From: an uncultured Oscillospiraceae bacterium
Lineage (GTDB): Bacteria > Bacillota > Clostridia > Oscillospirales > Oscillospiraceae
Assembly (NCBI GenBank): GCA_947600025.1
Contig: CANQFY010000002.1
Coordinates: forward strand, 1 to 64,000
Direction: 5' to 3'
DNA: 64,000 nucleotides
The translations under genes were made by a program, and so were the position numbers. Positions 18,474 through 28,485 of this stretch are shown in pieces (positions within the stretch are counted from its first letter, which is position 1; every line of letters begins with the position of its first letter). Below the pieces are notes generated by a model, which was given only the letters and a program-made list of their open reading frames with translations, had not been told where the DNA came from and did not search any database.

Positions 18474-18722
18474 TTATTTGCCCAGATATTTTTTTCGTGT
18501 CGCCATGCCGCCTCGGATGTGCCGCTGGGCTTTGTTTTCGTCCAGGACCTGCCGCACCTGGGCGTAGAGCCCCCGGTTGATCCGGGGAAGCCGCTGGGAC
18601 AGATCCTTGTGTACCGTGGATTTGGAAATGCCAAAATGCTGGGCCGCCACCCGGACGGTGGCGCCGGTTTCGATCATGTACACAGCCAGTTCGCAGGCCC
18701 GCTCTGAGATGGTATCAGCCAT
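18474..18722 (-). CDS. spoIIID: Sporulation transcriptional regulator SpoIIID
   Basis: 'ERACELAVYMIETGATVRVAAQHFGISKSTVHKDLSQRLPRINRGLYAQVRQVLDENKAQRHIRGGMATRKKY'. Confidence 0.95.
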   Translation of the reverse strand: MADTISERACELAVYMIETGATVRVAAQHFGISKSTVHKDLSQRLPRINRGLYAQVRQVLDENKAQRHIRGGMATRKKYLGK

Positions 18723-18853
18723 ATGATTTCCTCCTAAGCTGTGTGCTGCTGAAAAAACAATATGCCGTTCCCAGCATGAATATGAACGCTTGACACTTTC
18801 CCGAACCGTGGTACAATAAAGGGGAATTTGGAAGCGGAAAGGGAAGAAGGCCC

Positions 18854-19888
18854 ATGTTCTATTTTCAAAACGACTATTCCGAGGGCTGTCACGACAGTAT
18901 TCTGGCCCGGCTGGCGGCCACAAATCTGGATCAGACCCCCGGCTATGGCACGGACGCCATTTGTCAGAGCGCGGCAGCCCGGATTCGCCGGGCCTGCGGC
19001 CGGGAGGATCTGGCGGTCCATTTTCTGGTGGGCGGCACCCAGGCCAATCTGACGGTAATCGCCGCCGCCCTTCGGCCCCATCAGGCGGCCGTCGGCGCGG
19101 TCAGCGCCCATATCAACGTCCATGAGACCGGCGCCGTGGAGGCCACAGGGCACAAGGTGCTGCCCCTGCCGTCGGCGGACGGGAAGATCACCGCCGAGCA
19201 GGTCCGCCGGACGGCGGAGAGTCACTTGGCGGACCCGGACGGGGAGCACATGGCCCAGCCCAAGCTGGTGTACATCTCCCACCCCACGGAGCTGGGGACG
19301 CTGTATACCCGGGAGGAGCTGCGGGCGCTGTCCCAGGTCTGCCGGGAATTTGGGCTGTATCTGTTTGTGGACGGCGCCCGGCTGGGCTATGGCCTCACCG
19401 CCCGGGGAAGCGACGTGACGCTGCCGGACCTGGCACAGCTTTGCGACGTGTTTTACATCGGCGGGACCAAGTGCGGGGCCCTCTTCGGGGAGGCGGTGGT
19501 GATCTCTGATCCCGAGCTTGCCCGGGATTTCCGTTACCTCATCAAGCAGCGGGGCGGGATGCTGGCCAAGGGCCGGCTGCTGGGCATCCAGTTTGACGAG
19601 CTGTTCCAGGAGGATCGGTACTTCACCATTTGCCAGAAGGCCAACCGCCAGGCGGACCGGATTCGGGCCGTGCTGGCGCAAAAGGGGATCCCCTGTCTGG
19701 TGGAAAGCACGACCAATCAGATTTTTCCCATTCTGCCGGACGAAGCTCTGGCGGAGCTGGAGAAGGAATTTGTGCTGAGCCCCTGGGGCCGGGTGGACGA
19801 GAACCACCAGACGGCGCGGATCTGCACCAGCTGGGCAACCACGGAGGAAGCGGTGGAAGCCCTGTGCCGGGCGCTGGAAAATATCTGA
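18854..19888 (+). CDS. Low-specificity L-threonine aldolase / beta-eliminating lyase
   Basis: PLP fold type I: 'FLVGGTQANL', 'HINVHETGAVE', 'LFVDGARLGYGL', 'YIGGTKCGA'. Confidence 0.85.
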   Translation: MFYFQNDYSEGCHDSILARLAATNLDQTPGYGTDAICQSAAARIRRACGREDLAVHFLVGGTQANLTVIAAALRPHQAAVGAVSAHINVHETGAVEATGHKVLPLPSADGKITAEQVRRTAESHLADPDGEHMAQPKLVYISHPTELGTLYTREELRALSQVCREFGLYLFVDGARLGYGLTARGSDVTLPDLAQLCDVFYIGGTKCGALFGEAVVISDPELARDFRYLIKQRGGMLAKGRLLGIQFDELFQEDRYFTICQKANRQADRIRAVLAQKGIPCLVESTTNQIFPILPDEALAELEKEFVLSPWGRVDENHQTARICTSWATTEEAVEALCRALENI

Positions 19889-19908
19889 CGGTCGGGGAGG
19901 GAAGTCCT

Positions 19909-21156
19909 ATGGAAATCGAAAAAAAGACCCTTTGGCGGATCTTTCTCGGCGCGGCGGGCTGCGTGGTGCTGTACTGGCTGCTCCACGAGACGGAGCGGCT
20001 CACCGCCTTTGTCACCGGGGTGGGGCGGCTCTTTTCCCCTTTTATTGTGGGCGCGGCCATTGCCTTTGTGCTGAATGTGCCCCTGCGGGGATTTGAGAAT
20101 CTGCTCTCCCAGGTGAAAAAGCCTGGCCTGCGCCGGACGCTGGCGCTGCTGCTGACGGTCCTTGCCGTTTTGCTGGTGATTTTCGCGGTGGTGCAGCTGC
20201 TGCTGCCCCAGATCACCGCCACCGTTTCCGCGCTGGCCGCCAAGCTGCCAGACTTTTTCCGGCGGGTAGCGGAATATGTCCAGAGCTTCCTCCGGGACAA
20301 TCCCGATTTGACCCAGTGGCTCCAGCAGAACACGGATCTGACCCGGATAGACTGGCCCACCCTGGTTCAGAAGGCGGCCACCTTCGCCGGAGACAGCCTT
20401 ACCAAGCTGTTCAGTCAGGCGTTTACCGCCGTGGGAACGGTGACAGGCGTGGTGGTAAACCTGTTTATCAGTCTGGTCTTTTCCGTCTACTGCCTGTTTC
20501 GGAAGGAGATCCTGGCCCGCCAGGGCCGGCGGCTCCTGTACGCCTTCTTCCCGGAGGCGTTCTGTGACGGAACGGTGCGGATTCTGCGGATGACCAACGC
20601 CACCTTCTCCAATTTCCTGTCCGGGCAGTGTTTGGAGGCCTGTATTCTGGGCTGCCTGTTCGCCGTGTCCATGGCCATTTTTCGGATGCCCTACATTCCC
20701 CTGGTCAGCGTGCTGGTGGCGGTGACGGCCCTGGTCCCCGTGGTAGGCGCTTTTGTGGGCTGCATCGTGGGCGCGTTCTTCATTCTGGTGGACGATCCCA
20801 TTCTGGCCATTTGGTTCGTGGTCCTATTCCTGGTTTTGCAGCAGATCGAGAACAATATGATCTACCCCCGGGTGGTGGGCACCTCCATCGGCCTGCCGGG
20901 GATGTGGGTGCTGCTGGCGGTGACCGTCGGCGGCGAGCTGATGGGCGTGGGCGGGATGCTGCTGATGATCCCCCTGGTGTCGGTGTTGTACGCCCTGCTC
21001 CGGGAGATCACGGACAGCCGCCTGAAAAAACGCCAGATCCCCGAGGAGAAGCTCCAGGATCAGCCTCCGGAGCTGCGATCCCGGCTGCGGGAGAAGGCCG
21101 GCGCCGGCCGGTTCCGGCAGCTGCTGGACAAGTGGTTTCCCCAAAAGGGAAAATAA
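19909..21156 (+). CDS. AI-2E/PerM family transporter (YtvI-like)
   Basis: Multi-TM protein with 'PFIVGAAIAFVLNVPLRGFE' and 'LQQIENNMIYPRVVGTSIGLPGMWVLLAVTVGG'. Confidence 0.88.
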   Translation: MEIEKKTLWRIFLGAAGCVVLYWLLHETERLTAFVTGVGRLFSPFIVGAAIAFVLNVPLRGFENLLSQVKKPGLRRTLALLLTVLAVLLVIFAVVQLLLPQITATVSALAAKLPDFFRRVAEYVQSFLRDNPDLTQWLQQNTDLTRIDWPTLVQKAATFAGDSLTKLFSQAFTAVGTVTGVVVNLFISLVFSVYCLFRKEILARQGRRLLYAFFPEAFCDGTVRILRMTNATFSNFLSGQCLEACILGCLFAVSMAIFRMPYIPLVSVLVAVTALVPVVGAFVGCIVGAFFILVDDPILAIWFVVLFLVLQQIENNMIYPRVVGTSIGLPGMWVLLAVTVGGELMGVGGMLLMIPLVSVLYALLREITDSRLKKRQIPEEKLQDQPPELRSRLREKAGAGRFRQLLDKWFPQKGK

Positions 21157-21227
21157 CACCCTTTTGCGGAAGAAATGCTGCCTTTTTCCCCGCCTGCCTT
21201 CCCCGGCGGGAAAAGCGGACAAAAATC

Positions 21228-21254
21228 AGCCCCGGCGCAAGCCGGGGCTGAGGA
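21228..21254. terminator. Terminator
   Basis: TCAGCCCCGGC gcaa GCCGGGGCTGA. Confidence 0.6.
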
Positions 21255-21277
21255 AACCTCCTAAAGTTTACATAACA

Positions 21278-22321
21278 TCAGAAACACTTTTCGTCCCGGT
21301 CTTTCCGGCAGGCGTCCTGATTGCCGCAGTGGTAGCACACCTCGGTCTCCGGGCTGGGGATGCCGGCAAAGAACTTGCGGATGTTCTCGACGGTGGTGTG
21401 GGCGATGCTGTCCAGGGCCTCGTTGGTCAGAAACGCCTGGTGGGAGGTGACGATGACGTTGGGCATGGCGATGAGCCGCACCAGCTTGTCATCCTGTACA
21501 ATATGGCCGGAGAAGTCCTCGTAGAACAGGTCCGCCTCCTCCTCGTACACGTCCAGGCAGGCGGCGCCCACCTTTTTCTCCTTGATGCCTTCGATCAGCG
21601 CCTCGGTGTCGATGAGGGCGCCCCGAGAGGTGTTGAGAATGGTCACGCCCTTCTTCATCCGTTGGATGGCCTCTTCGTCAATGATGTGGTGCGTCTCGTC
21701 GGTGAGGGGGCAGTGGAGGGAGATCACGTCGGAGGCGGAGAACAGCTCCTCTAGGCTCACATATTCCAGCCCGGTGCTCGGGTCGGGAAATTTGTCGTAT
21801 GCCAGCACCCGCATTTCAAAGCCCTTGCAGATATTGGCGAAGACCTTGCCGATCTTGCCGGTGCCGATCACCCCCACAGTCTTGCCGTGGAGATCGAACC
21901 CGGCGAAGCCGTTGAGGCTGAAATTGAACTCTCTGGTCCGGTTGTAGGCCTTGTGGATTCGACGGTTGATGGTCAGCAGCATGGCCATGGCGTGCTCCGC
22001 CACGGCGTAGGGGGAGTAGGCGGGCACCCGGAACACATGGAGCTTGCCGTAGCAGGCCCGGGTGTCCACATTGTTGAACCCGGCGCACCGCAGGGCCACC
22101 ATCCGCACTCCCAGATCGTACAGGGCGTCCACCACCTGGGCGCTGACCACGTCGTTGACAAACACGCACACGCACGCGGCGCCGGCGGCCAGAGAAACGG
22201 TATCTTCGTTGAGATGGGTATCGAAGTATTTGATCTCCAGCCCGGCGTCCTGGGCATATCGGTCAAAGCCGGGGCGGTCGTAAGGTTTGGCGTCGTAAAA
22301 TGCTACTTTCAAGGAAATCAC
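21278..22321 (-). CDS. D-lactate dehydrogenase (2-hydroxyacid dehydrogenase family)
   Basis: 'VGVIGTGKIGKVFANICKGF', 'LHCPLTDETHHIID', 'RMKKGVTILNTSRGALIDTEAL', 'IVTSHQAFLTNEAL'. Confidence 0.9.
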   Translation of the reverse strand: MISLKVAFYDAKPYDRPGFDRYAQDAGLEIKYFDTHLNEDTVSLAAGAACVCVFVNDVVSAQVVDALYDLGVRMVALRCAGFNNVDTRACYGKLHVFRVPAYSPYAVAEHAMAMLLTINRRIHKAYNRTREFNFSLNGFAGFDLHGKTVGVIGTGKIGKVFANICKGFEMRVLAYDKFPDPSTGLEYVSLEELFSASDVISLHCPLTDETHHIIDEEAIQRMKKGVTILNTSRGALIDTEALIEGIKEKKVGAACLDVYEEEADLFYEDFSGHIVQDDKLVRLIAMPNVIVTSHQAFLTNEALDSIAHTTVENIRKFFAGIPSPETEVCYHCGNQDACRKDRDEKCF

Positions 22322-22342
22322 TCCTTTGCTGATATCGATATT

Positions 22343-22370
22343 ATTATATCGAATTGTTTTTGTATGTCAA
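22343..22370 (-). promoter_or_regulatory. Consensus promoter for the D-ldh gene
   Basis: TTGACA-N16-TATAAT on the minus strand; -10 overlaps CGATAT-AATA-ATATCG inverted repeat. Confidence 0.6.
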
Positions 22371-22521
22371 TTCCAATTCTATACAAATCCGCGGCGAAAT
22401 AGACGGATTTCCTTGCTATTTTGCCCAGGTTTTTTACCGCAATGCAAAAAACCTTGCGAAAGCCGCCCGGGCGTGGTATGATAACAGAAACCAAAAGAAA
22501 TACAAAGGAGGCCCGCCGCTC

Positions 22522-22935
22522 ATGGAAACCGTCCGCAAGCTCTGGCAGAAGTACCGGCATCTGGTGATTTATGTGATCTTCGGGACCTTGACCACCGTGG
22601 TCAATTACGCCGTCTATCTGCCGCTATACAACTGGCTTCACCTCTCCGCTACGGTCAGCGATATCATTGCCTGGGGCGTATCGGTGGTTTTCGCCTATGT
22701 GACCAACAAGGCCTATGTGTTCCACAGCCCGGACTGGTCCGCCAAGGTGGTGGCGAAGGAGCTGGTGAGCTTTTTAAGCTGCCGCATCGTCTCCGGTGTG
22801 ATCGAGGTGCTGATCCTGATGTTGACGGTGGACATCCTAGCCTGGGACGGGAACTGGATGAAGCTGATCACCAGTATGCTGGTAGTATTTGTCAATTACT
22901 TTGGTTCCAAGTTTTGGGTCTTCAAGAGCCGCTGA
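22522..22935 (+). CDS. GtrA-family membrane protein
   Basis: 'YVIFGTLTTVVNYAVYLPL...FAYVTNKAYVF...NYFGSKFWVFK'. Confidence 0.88.
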   Translation: METVRKLWQKYRHLVIYVIFGTLTTVVNYAVYLPLYNWLHLSATVSDIIAWGVSVVFAYVTNKAYVFHSPDWSAKVVAKELVSFLSCRIVSGVIEVLILMLTVDILAWDGNWMKLITSMLVVFVNYFGSKFWVFKSR

Positions 22936-23004
22936 AATTCATAGTTTGTTAGCCAATTCTCCGCCGGAATGTGCTATACTGTATCAAAAAAGGGAGGGAC
23001 CGGC

Positions 23005-23706
23005 ATGGCCTTTATTGAGCTGAAAAACGTAGGCAAGACCTACCGAATGGGCGAGGTGGAGATCAACGCCCTCCATGACGCGACCTTTACCGTGGAGAAG
23101 GGGGAACTGGTGGTCATTGTGGGCCCCTCCGGGGCGGGCAAGACCACCCTGTTGAACATTCTGGGGGGCATGGACACCCTGACCACCGGCACCGTGATTC
23201 TGGACTCCCAGGATGTATCCAAGCTGACCCGGAAGGAGCTCACCCGCTACCGGCGGCAGGAGGTGGGCTTTGTGTTCCAGTTTTACAACCTGATCGGCAA
23301 CCTGACGGCGCTGGAAAACGTGGAGCTGGCGAACCAGATCTGCCAAGATCCCCTGGACGCCGCCGAGGTTTTGAAGGAAGTGGGCCTGGAAGCCCGGATG
23401 AAGAATTTTCCCAGCCAGCTTTCCGGTGGAGAACAGCAGCGGGTAGCCATTGCCCGGGCCCTGGCGAAAAATCCTAAGGTGCTGCTTTGTGACGAGCCCA
23501 CCGGCGCGTTGGACTACCAGACCGGCAAGGCCATTTTAAAGCTACTCCAGGACACGGGCCGCCGCACGGGTATGACCGTGCTGATCATCACCCATAACAG
23601 TGCTCTGACCGCCATGGCGGACCGGGTGATCCGGGTAAAAAACGGCACGGTGGAGTCCATCACCACCAACGCCAACCCCCAGAATGTTTCGGAGATCGAG
23701 TGGTAA
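23005..23706 (+). CDS. ABC transporter ATP-binding protein (LolD/MacB type)
   Basis: Walker A '[12 protein letters not shown]', signature '[15 protein letters not shown]', Walker B 'VLLCDEP'. Confidence 0.93.
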   Translation: MAFIELKNVGKTYRMGEVEINALHDATFTVEKGELVVIVGPSGAGKTTLLNILGGMDTLTTGTVILDSQDVSKLTRKELTRYRRQEVGFVFQFYNLIGNLTALENVELANQICQDPLDAAEVLKEVGLEARMKNFPSQLSGGEQQRVAIARALAKNPKVLLCDEPTGALDYQTGKAILKLLQDTGRRTGMTVLIITHNSALTAMADRVIRVKNGTVESITTNANPQNVSEIEW

Positions 23707-26700
23707 TGAGAAAAAACATCATGGCGAAAAATCTGACCCAGTCGATTTTCAAATCTCTGGGGCGGTATATAGCCATTGTCACCATCATCGCGTTGGGGGC
23801 AGCGATGTTTGTCGGCCTGCGGACGACCAAATCCGACATGATCGCCACCGGTCAGCGGTATTTTGACCAGCAAAACTTTTTTGATCTGCGTCTTCTGAAT
23901 ACCTATGGCTGGACTCAGGAGCATGTGGATCAGATCTCCGCCATGGAGGAGGTCGATCAAGCGGAGGGCGTGATCACCCTGGATGCCATTGTCCATCTGG
24001 GGGAAGGGGACGGGCTGGTCTACAAGCTCTACTCCATGCCCCAGGCCATCGACAAGGTGGACCTGGTGGCGGGGCGGCTCCCGGAGGGGCCGGAGGAGTG
24101 CGTCCTGGATGCTGCCCATGTGCCCGAGGACGTGATCGGCACGGTGCTGACCGTTTCCTCCGAGAATGAGGATACCGTATTGGAGAGCCTCCACAGCCAC
24201 CGCTTCACCGTGGTTGGGCTGGTGAACAGCCCGCTGTACTTAGACCTTTCCCGGGGTACCACCTCCTTGGGCAACGGCTCCGTCTCCGGCTTTGTGTGTC
24301 TGCCGGAGGATGCTTTTGACGTGGATTACTTTACCGAGATCGTCATTACCCTGCCCCAGAAGTACACGGTCTACACCGACGAATTTAACGATGCCATGGA
24401 GGCGGCGGCGGACATGATCAAGCCCCGCCTGGAGCCCATGGCCCAGGACCGCTACCGGCAGGTGCGGGAGGATGCGGAAAAGGACTACGCCGAGGGCCTG
24501 GAGGAGTATCAGGACGGCTACGCCGAATTTCTGGACGCCCAGGCCGAGGCCCGGCGGGAGCTGGTCCAGGCCCGGCGGAAGCTGGAGGACGGCCAGCGGG
24601 AGATCGACGAGGGTCGCCAGACCCTGGCGGACTCGGAGCAGGAGCTGATCGACGGCCAGGCGGAGGTGGATCAGGGCCTGATCGAGCTGGGGGAATCCCG
24701 ACAGGCCCTGGCGGACGCGAAGTCCGACGCCTATGCGGAGCTGGCCCAGACCAGTCTGGAGCTGCTGGACAACTATGAAACGGTCATGGAGAATCTGCAG
24801 GCGGCGGAAAGCGGCCTTGCCCAGATCGATGACGGCCTGCAACAGCTCAACGACGGCATTTCCCAGCTCGACGGCGCTTTGGAGCTGCTGGATACCACCG
24901 GCTCTGCCCTGGAGGCCGCCGATTTGGAGGGGCTCATCGCCGCCGGGGAGACGGTGTTGGAGCAGGCTCGGGAGAACGGTGTGGACGAGGAGACCCTGGC
25001 CCAGATGGAGGCTTATCTGGACGAGCTGCGCCGCATTTCGGAGACCGGGTCCCTGGATAACACCCGTATTGAGGAAATGCGGCAGGAGTATACCGAGACC
25101 CGGGCGCAGCTGGTGGCCCAGCGGGAGGAAGTGCTGGCCCAGCGGAGTGAAGTGGTGAGCGGCATTTCCCAGTTGGAAGCGGCCCGGACGGCCATTGAAT
25201 CCGGCCGGCTGGAGCTGGACGCCGCCAAGCGGGAAGCGGACAGTCAATTCGCGGATTTAGAGGCCCAGATCGTCGCCGGAGAGGTAAGGCTGGAAAACGC
25301 CCAGCGGGACATCGACAACGGCTACCGGGAGCTGGAGGATGGCAAGCGGGAGCTGGAGCAGGCCGAGGCGGACCTGGCCCAGGGCTGGCAGGACTACCGG
25401 GACGGGGAGCTGGACGCCAACCGGGAGCTGAGCGATGCCCGGATGGAGCTTCTGGACGCCGCCAACTCCCTCCGGGAGGCCCGAAAGACCATTGACGAAC
25501 TCACCGACCCTACGGTCTATGCCCTGGGTCGGAATACCAACGTGGGCTACCTGGCTCTGGACAGCAACTCCGATATCGTGGCCGGCGTTTCCCGGGTGTT
25601 TCCGGCCTTTTTCCTGCTGGTGGCGGCGCTGGTGTGCATCACCACCATGACCCGCATGGTGGAGGAGGAGCGGACCCAGATCGGCACTTTGAAAGCCCTG
25701 GGGTACAGTAATGCCGCCATCATCGGAAAGTATTTGGCCTACGCCGGCAGCGCGGCGGTCCTGGGTTGCGGTCTGGGGGTGCTGGCGGGCAGCGTGGCTT
25801 TCCCCAATATTCTCTGGCAGGCCTATCAGCTGATCCTCAATATGCCGGAGCAGATCGATCTGCACCTGGACGTGCCGCTGTGCTTGGCCATCGTGATCGC
25901 CTATACCGCCGTGTCTCTGGCTGTGACCTGGTACTGTTGCCGGATGGCCCTGCGGGAGGTGCCGGCGGAACTGATGCGCCCCCGGGCTCCCACCACCGGC
26001 AAGAAGATTTTCCTGGAATTCCTGCCCTTCTGGGACAAGATCCGCTTTCTCAACAAGGTCATGTTCCGCAATATTTTCCGCTACCGGCAGCGGCTTTTGA
26101 TGATGCTGGCGGGGATCGGCGGCTGCACGGCGCTGCTGGTGACGGGCTTCGGCATCCGGGATTCCATCGTGGATATTGTGGCCTTCCAGTATGAGCAGGT
26201 CACGGTCTACGATTTGGAGGCGCGTTTCGATGGAGGTCTTTCCCCGGATGAGCAGCGCCGCTTCCGGTCGGAAATGGCCCGGTATGTGGACGAGATCGGC
26301 TTCTTCCATCAAAGCAGCGTTGAGCTGGACTTTGATGATCACACCAAGGATATCAACCTGCTGGTCTCCGATGGGCAGCTGGCGGACTTTATGAATTTCC
26401 ACGCCGGGGACGATCCACTGCCCATGCCGGGAACCGGGGAGGCCCTGCTCTCCGTGGGCGCGGCGGAGGACATGGGAGTAAAGGTGGGGGACACCGTCAC
26501 CGTCCGCAACGCCGACATGGAATCCCTGGAGCTCCGGATTTCGGGGATCTTCGACAACCATGTGTATAACTACATTATTACGAATCCCGAGACCGTGGAG
26601 GCCCAGTGGGGCTATGCGCCGGAGGTGCAGATGGCGTGTATCACCGTCCGGGAGGACCAGGACGCCCACTACGCCGGTACCCGGGTCACCTCCTTCGACG

Positions 26701-27164
26701 GGGTGATGCAGGTGACGGTGAGCCAGGATCTGGCGGATCAGGTGACGGATATGCTCAGCGCCCTGGATCTGGTGGTGGTAACGGTGGTGATCTGTGCCGC
26801 CCTGCTGGCCATCACGGTGCTTTACAACCTGACCAACATCAACATCGCCGAGCGGATCCGGGAGATTGCCACCATCAAAGTCCTGGGGTTCACGGAGATC
26901 GAGTCCGCGGCCTATGTGTTCAAGGAGAATCTGCTCCTGTCCGCCATGGGGGCGGTGCTGGGGCTGTTTGGCGGCAAGCTGCTGCTGGATTTTGTCATGA
27001 GCCAGATCAAGGTGGAGATGGTGTGGTTCCTCTCCCGGGTGTCGCCCATGAGCTATGTCTGGTCCGTGGTGCTGACCATGCTCTCCGCCTGCGTGGTGGA
27101 TTTCATCTTCTATTTCAAGCTGGAGCGGATCAACATGGCCGAGGCTCTGAAATCCGTGGAGTAG
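23706..27164 (+). CDS. ABC transporter permease (FtsX-like) with long coiled-coil insertion
   Basis: Two FtsX-like TM blocks and a long Glu/Gln/Arg-rich coiled coil; overlaps the ATPase stop codon. Confidence 0.88.
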   Translation: MRKNIMAKNLTQSIFKSLGRYIAIVTIIALGAAMFVGLRTTKSDMIATGQRYFDQQNFFDLRLLNTYGWTQEHVDQISAMEEVDQAEGVITLDAIVHLGEGDGLVYKLYSMPQAIDKVDLVAGRLPEGPEECVLDAAHVPEDVIGTVLTVSSENEDTVLESLHSHRFTVVGLVNSPLYLDLSRGTTSLGNGSVSGFVCLPEDAFDVDYFTEIVITLPQKYTVYTDEFNDAMEAAADMIKPRLEPMAQDRYRQVREDAEKDYAEGLEEYQDGYAEFLDAQAEARRELVQARRKLEDGQREIDEGRQTLADSEQELIDGQAEVDQGLIELGESRQALADAKSDAYAELAQTSLELLDNYETVMENLQAAESGLAQIDDGLQQLNDGISQLDGALELLDTTGSALEAADLEGLIAAGETVLEQARENGVDEETLAQMEAYLDELRRISETGSLDNTRIEEMRQEYTETRAQLVAQREEVLAQRSEVVSGISQLEAARTAIESGRLELDAAKREADSQFADLEAQIVAGEVRLENAQRDIDNGYRELEDGKRELEQAEADLAQGWQDYRDGELDANRELSDARMELLDAANSLREARKTIDELTDPTVYALGRNTNVGYLALDSNSDIVAGVSRVFPAFFLLVAALVCITTMTRMVEEERTQIGTLKALGYSNAAIIGKYLAYAGSAAVLGCGLGVLAGSVAFPNILWQAYQLILNMPEQIDLHLDVPLCLAIVIAYTAVSLAVTWYCCRMALREVPAELMRPRAPTTGKKIFLEFLPFWDKIRFLNKVMFRNIFRYRQRLLMMLAGIGGCTALLVTGFGIRDSIVDIVAFQYEQVTVYDLEARFDGGLSPDEQRRFRSEMARYVDEIGFFHQSSVELDFDDHTKDINLLVSDGQLADFMNFHAGDDPLPMPGTGEALLSVGAAEDMGVKVGDTVTVRNADMESLELRISGIFDNHVYNYIITNPETVEAQWGYAPEVQMACITVREDQDAHYAGTRVTSFDGVMQVTVSQDLADQVTDMLSALDLVVVTVVICAALLAITVLYNLTNINIAERIREIATIKVLGFTEIESAAYVFKENLLLSAMGAVLGLFGGKLLLDFVMSQIKVEMVWFLSRVSPMSYVWSVVLTMLSACVVDFIFYFKLERINMAEALKSVE

Positions 27165-27176
27165 GAGGCGCGGAAA

Positions 27177-27242
27177 ATGAAGCAAAAGGGAATCCTGCGC
27201 AATTATATGGAAGTTGTCAAGGAAGTCCGGGCGACCAAGTAG
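27177..27242 (+). CDS. 21-aa micro-ORF after the permease
   Basis: GGAGG SD then MKQKGILRNYMEVVKEVRATK*. Confidence 0.35.
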   Translation: MKQKGILRNYMEVVKEVRATK

Positions 27243-27256
27243 CATTTCAGAAACCA

Positions 27257-27296
27257 GAAAAGGACGGCATGGCTAAGGCCTGCCGTCCCTTTCTGA
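27257..27296 (+). terminator. Terminator after the ABC operon
   Basis: GGACGGCA tggctaaggcc TGCCGTCC CTTTCT. Confidence 0.6.
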
Positions 27297-27333
27297 TCTT
27301 CCCACCTCGCCGGGGCGCGTCCGGCGAGAGATC

Positions 27334-27960
27334 TTACTTATCAGCATACTCTCCATCGTTTGCCGCGCCGTTTGCCAGCACCCACTGGCAGTCCTCCAAG
27401 CCCTTGGGGACCTGTGCCCAGAGAAGCCAGGTGGCCATATCGGCGGTGCCCACGTCCCCGGGCATCTCCTTGGAAAGCGTCACCGTGACGGTCTGCTCCT
27501 CCAATGTCATGCTTTCAAAGGAGATTTGAATGGACCCGCTGTTGGCCGTGTCCACCACGCACACCAGGGCGTATTCTTCAAAGAAAGCATCGTCATACCC
27601 GCCCCCTTGAAGCTCGGTGGGCAAATTCTTCACGGAGTTTACATAACGTATAGAGCTGCGGCGCCCGGTATAGCTTAACCGCAAGCGCCCCAGATTTTGA
27701 AAGGCGATCGTGCCCTCGCCGGAAACTTCCGGCGGCGTCTGCCAGGTGGTAGCCGGTGTCTGCTCGATGGCGGGTGGCGTTTGCTCGGTGGTGGATGGCG
27801 TCTGCCCGGTGGTGGACGGGTCTGTGGCGGGAGCGGACCCTTGGGAGGTTCCCGCAGGCATTTCCGCCGATGGGGCGGTGGTAATGGGGTGGGCGGGCGC
27901 GCACCCTACCAGAAACAGGACGCACAGGCTAAGAAGAAACGCCGTTTTTGCTGAACGCAT
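27334..27960 (-). CDS. Lipoprotein at the 3' end of the aro operon
   Basis: Own SD (AAAGGAG) and signal peptide MRSAKTAFLLSLCVLFLVGCAPAH; T/P/Q repeat linker. Confidence 0.75.
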   Translation of the reverse strand: MRSAKTAFLLSLCVLFLVGCAPAHPITTAPSAEMPAGTSQGSAPATDPSTTGQTPSTTEQTPPAIEQTPATTWQTPPEVSGEGTIAFQNLGRLRLSYTGRRSSIRYVNSVKNLPTELQGGGYDDAFFEEYALVCVVDTANSGSIQISFESMTLEEQTVTVTLSKEMPGDVGTADMATWLLWAQVPKGLEDCQWVLANGAANDGEYADK

Positions 27961-28044
27961 ATCCGTTGACTCCTTTCTTTTCGCCGGATCTCCGGCGTCC
28001 GCAATACCCGGCGGCGGGCCGGAAAACCTGCAAGGGCTTTGGCT

Positions 28045-28485
28045 GCCGCCTATTTTTTTTAAATAGTCCTTCAAGAACAGAATAGCCTGGCGGTAGCCCT
28101 CCAGCCCCTGGCCCTTGATGGTCTTGACGCAGGCCATCCCGGCGTAGGAGATCTGCCGAAAGGGCTCCCGGGCGTCCACGTCGGAGATGTGGACCTCCAC
28201 CGCCGGGATGGACACGGCCTTCAGCGCGTCCAAAATGGCCACGGAGGTATGGGTGTAGGCCCCCGGGTTGATGACGATGCCATCGAACTTTCCATAGGCC
28301 TCTTGGATGGCGTCTACCAGGGACCCTTCGTGGTTGGACTGGTATTGGGCAACCTCCACCCCCGCTTCCCGGGCCGTTTGGTCCAGAAGGGCCAGGAGGT
28401 CCGCGAAGCTGTTTTTTCCGTAGATCTTCGGCTCCCGGATCCCCAGCATATTGAGATTGGGGCCGTTCAGCACCAGTATTTTCAT
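28045..28485 (-). CDS. aroQ: 3-dehydroquinate dehydratase, type II (reads in frame into the lipoprotein ORF)
   Basis: 'MKILVLNGPNLNMLGIREPKIYG...YQSNHEGSLVDAIQEA...INPGAYTHTSVAILDAL...VEVHISDVDAREPFR'. 3' boundary approximate because no stop codon follows in frame. Confidence 0.88.

Noticed and set aside
25257-27245. 662-aa minus-strand ORF
   Set aside because: Mirror of the FtsX-like permease; no domain-like motifs, His/Gln-rich.
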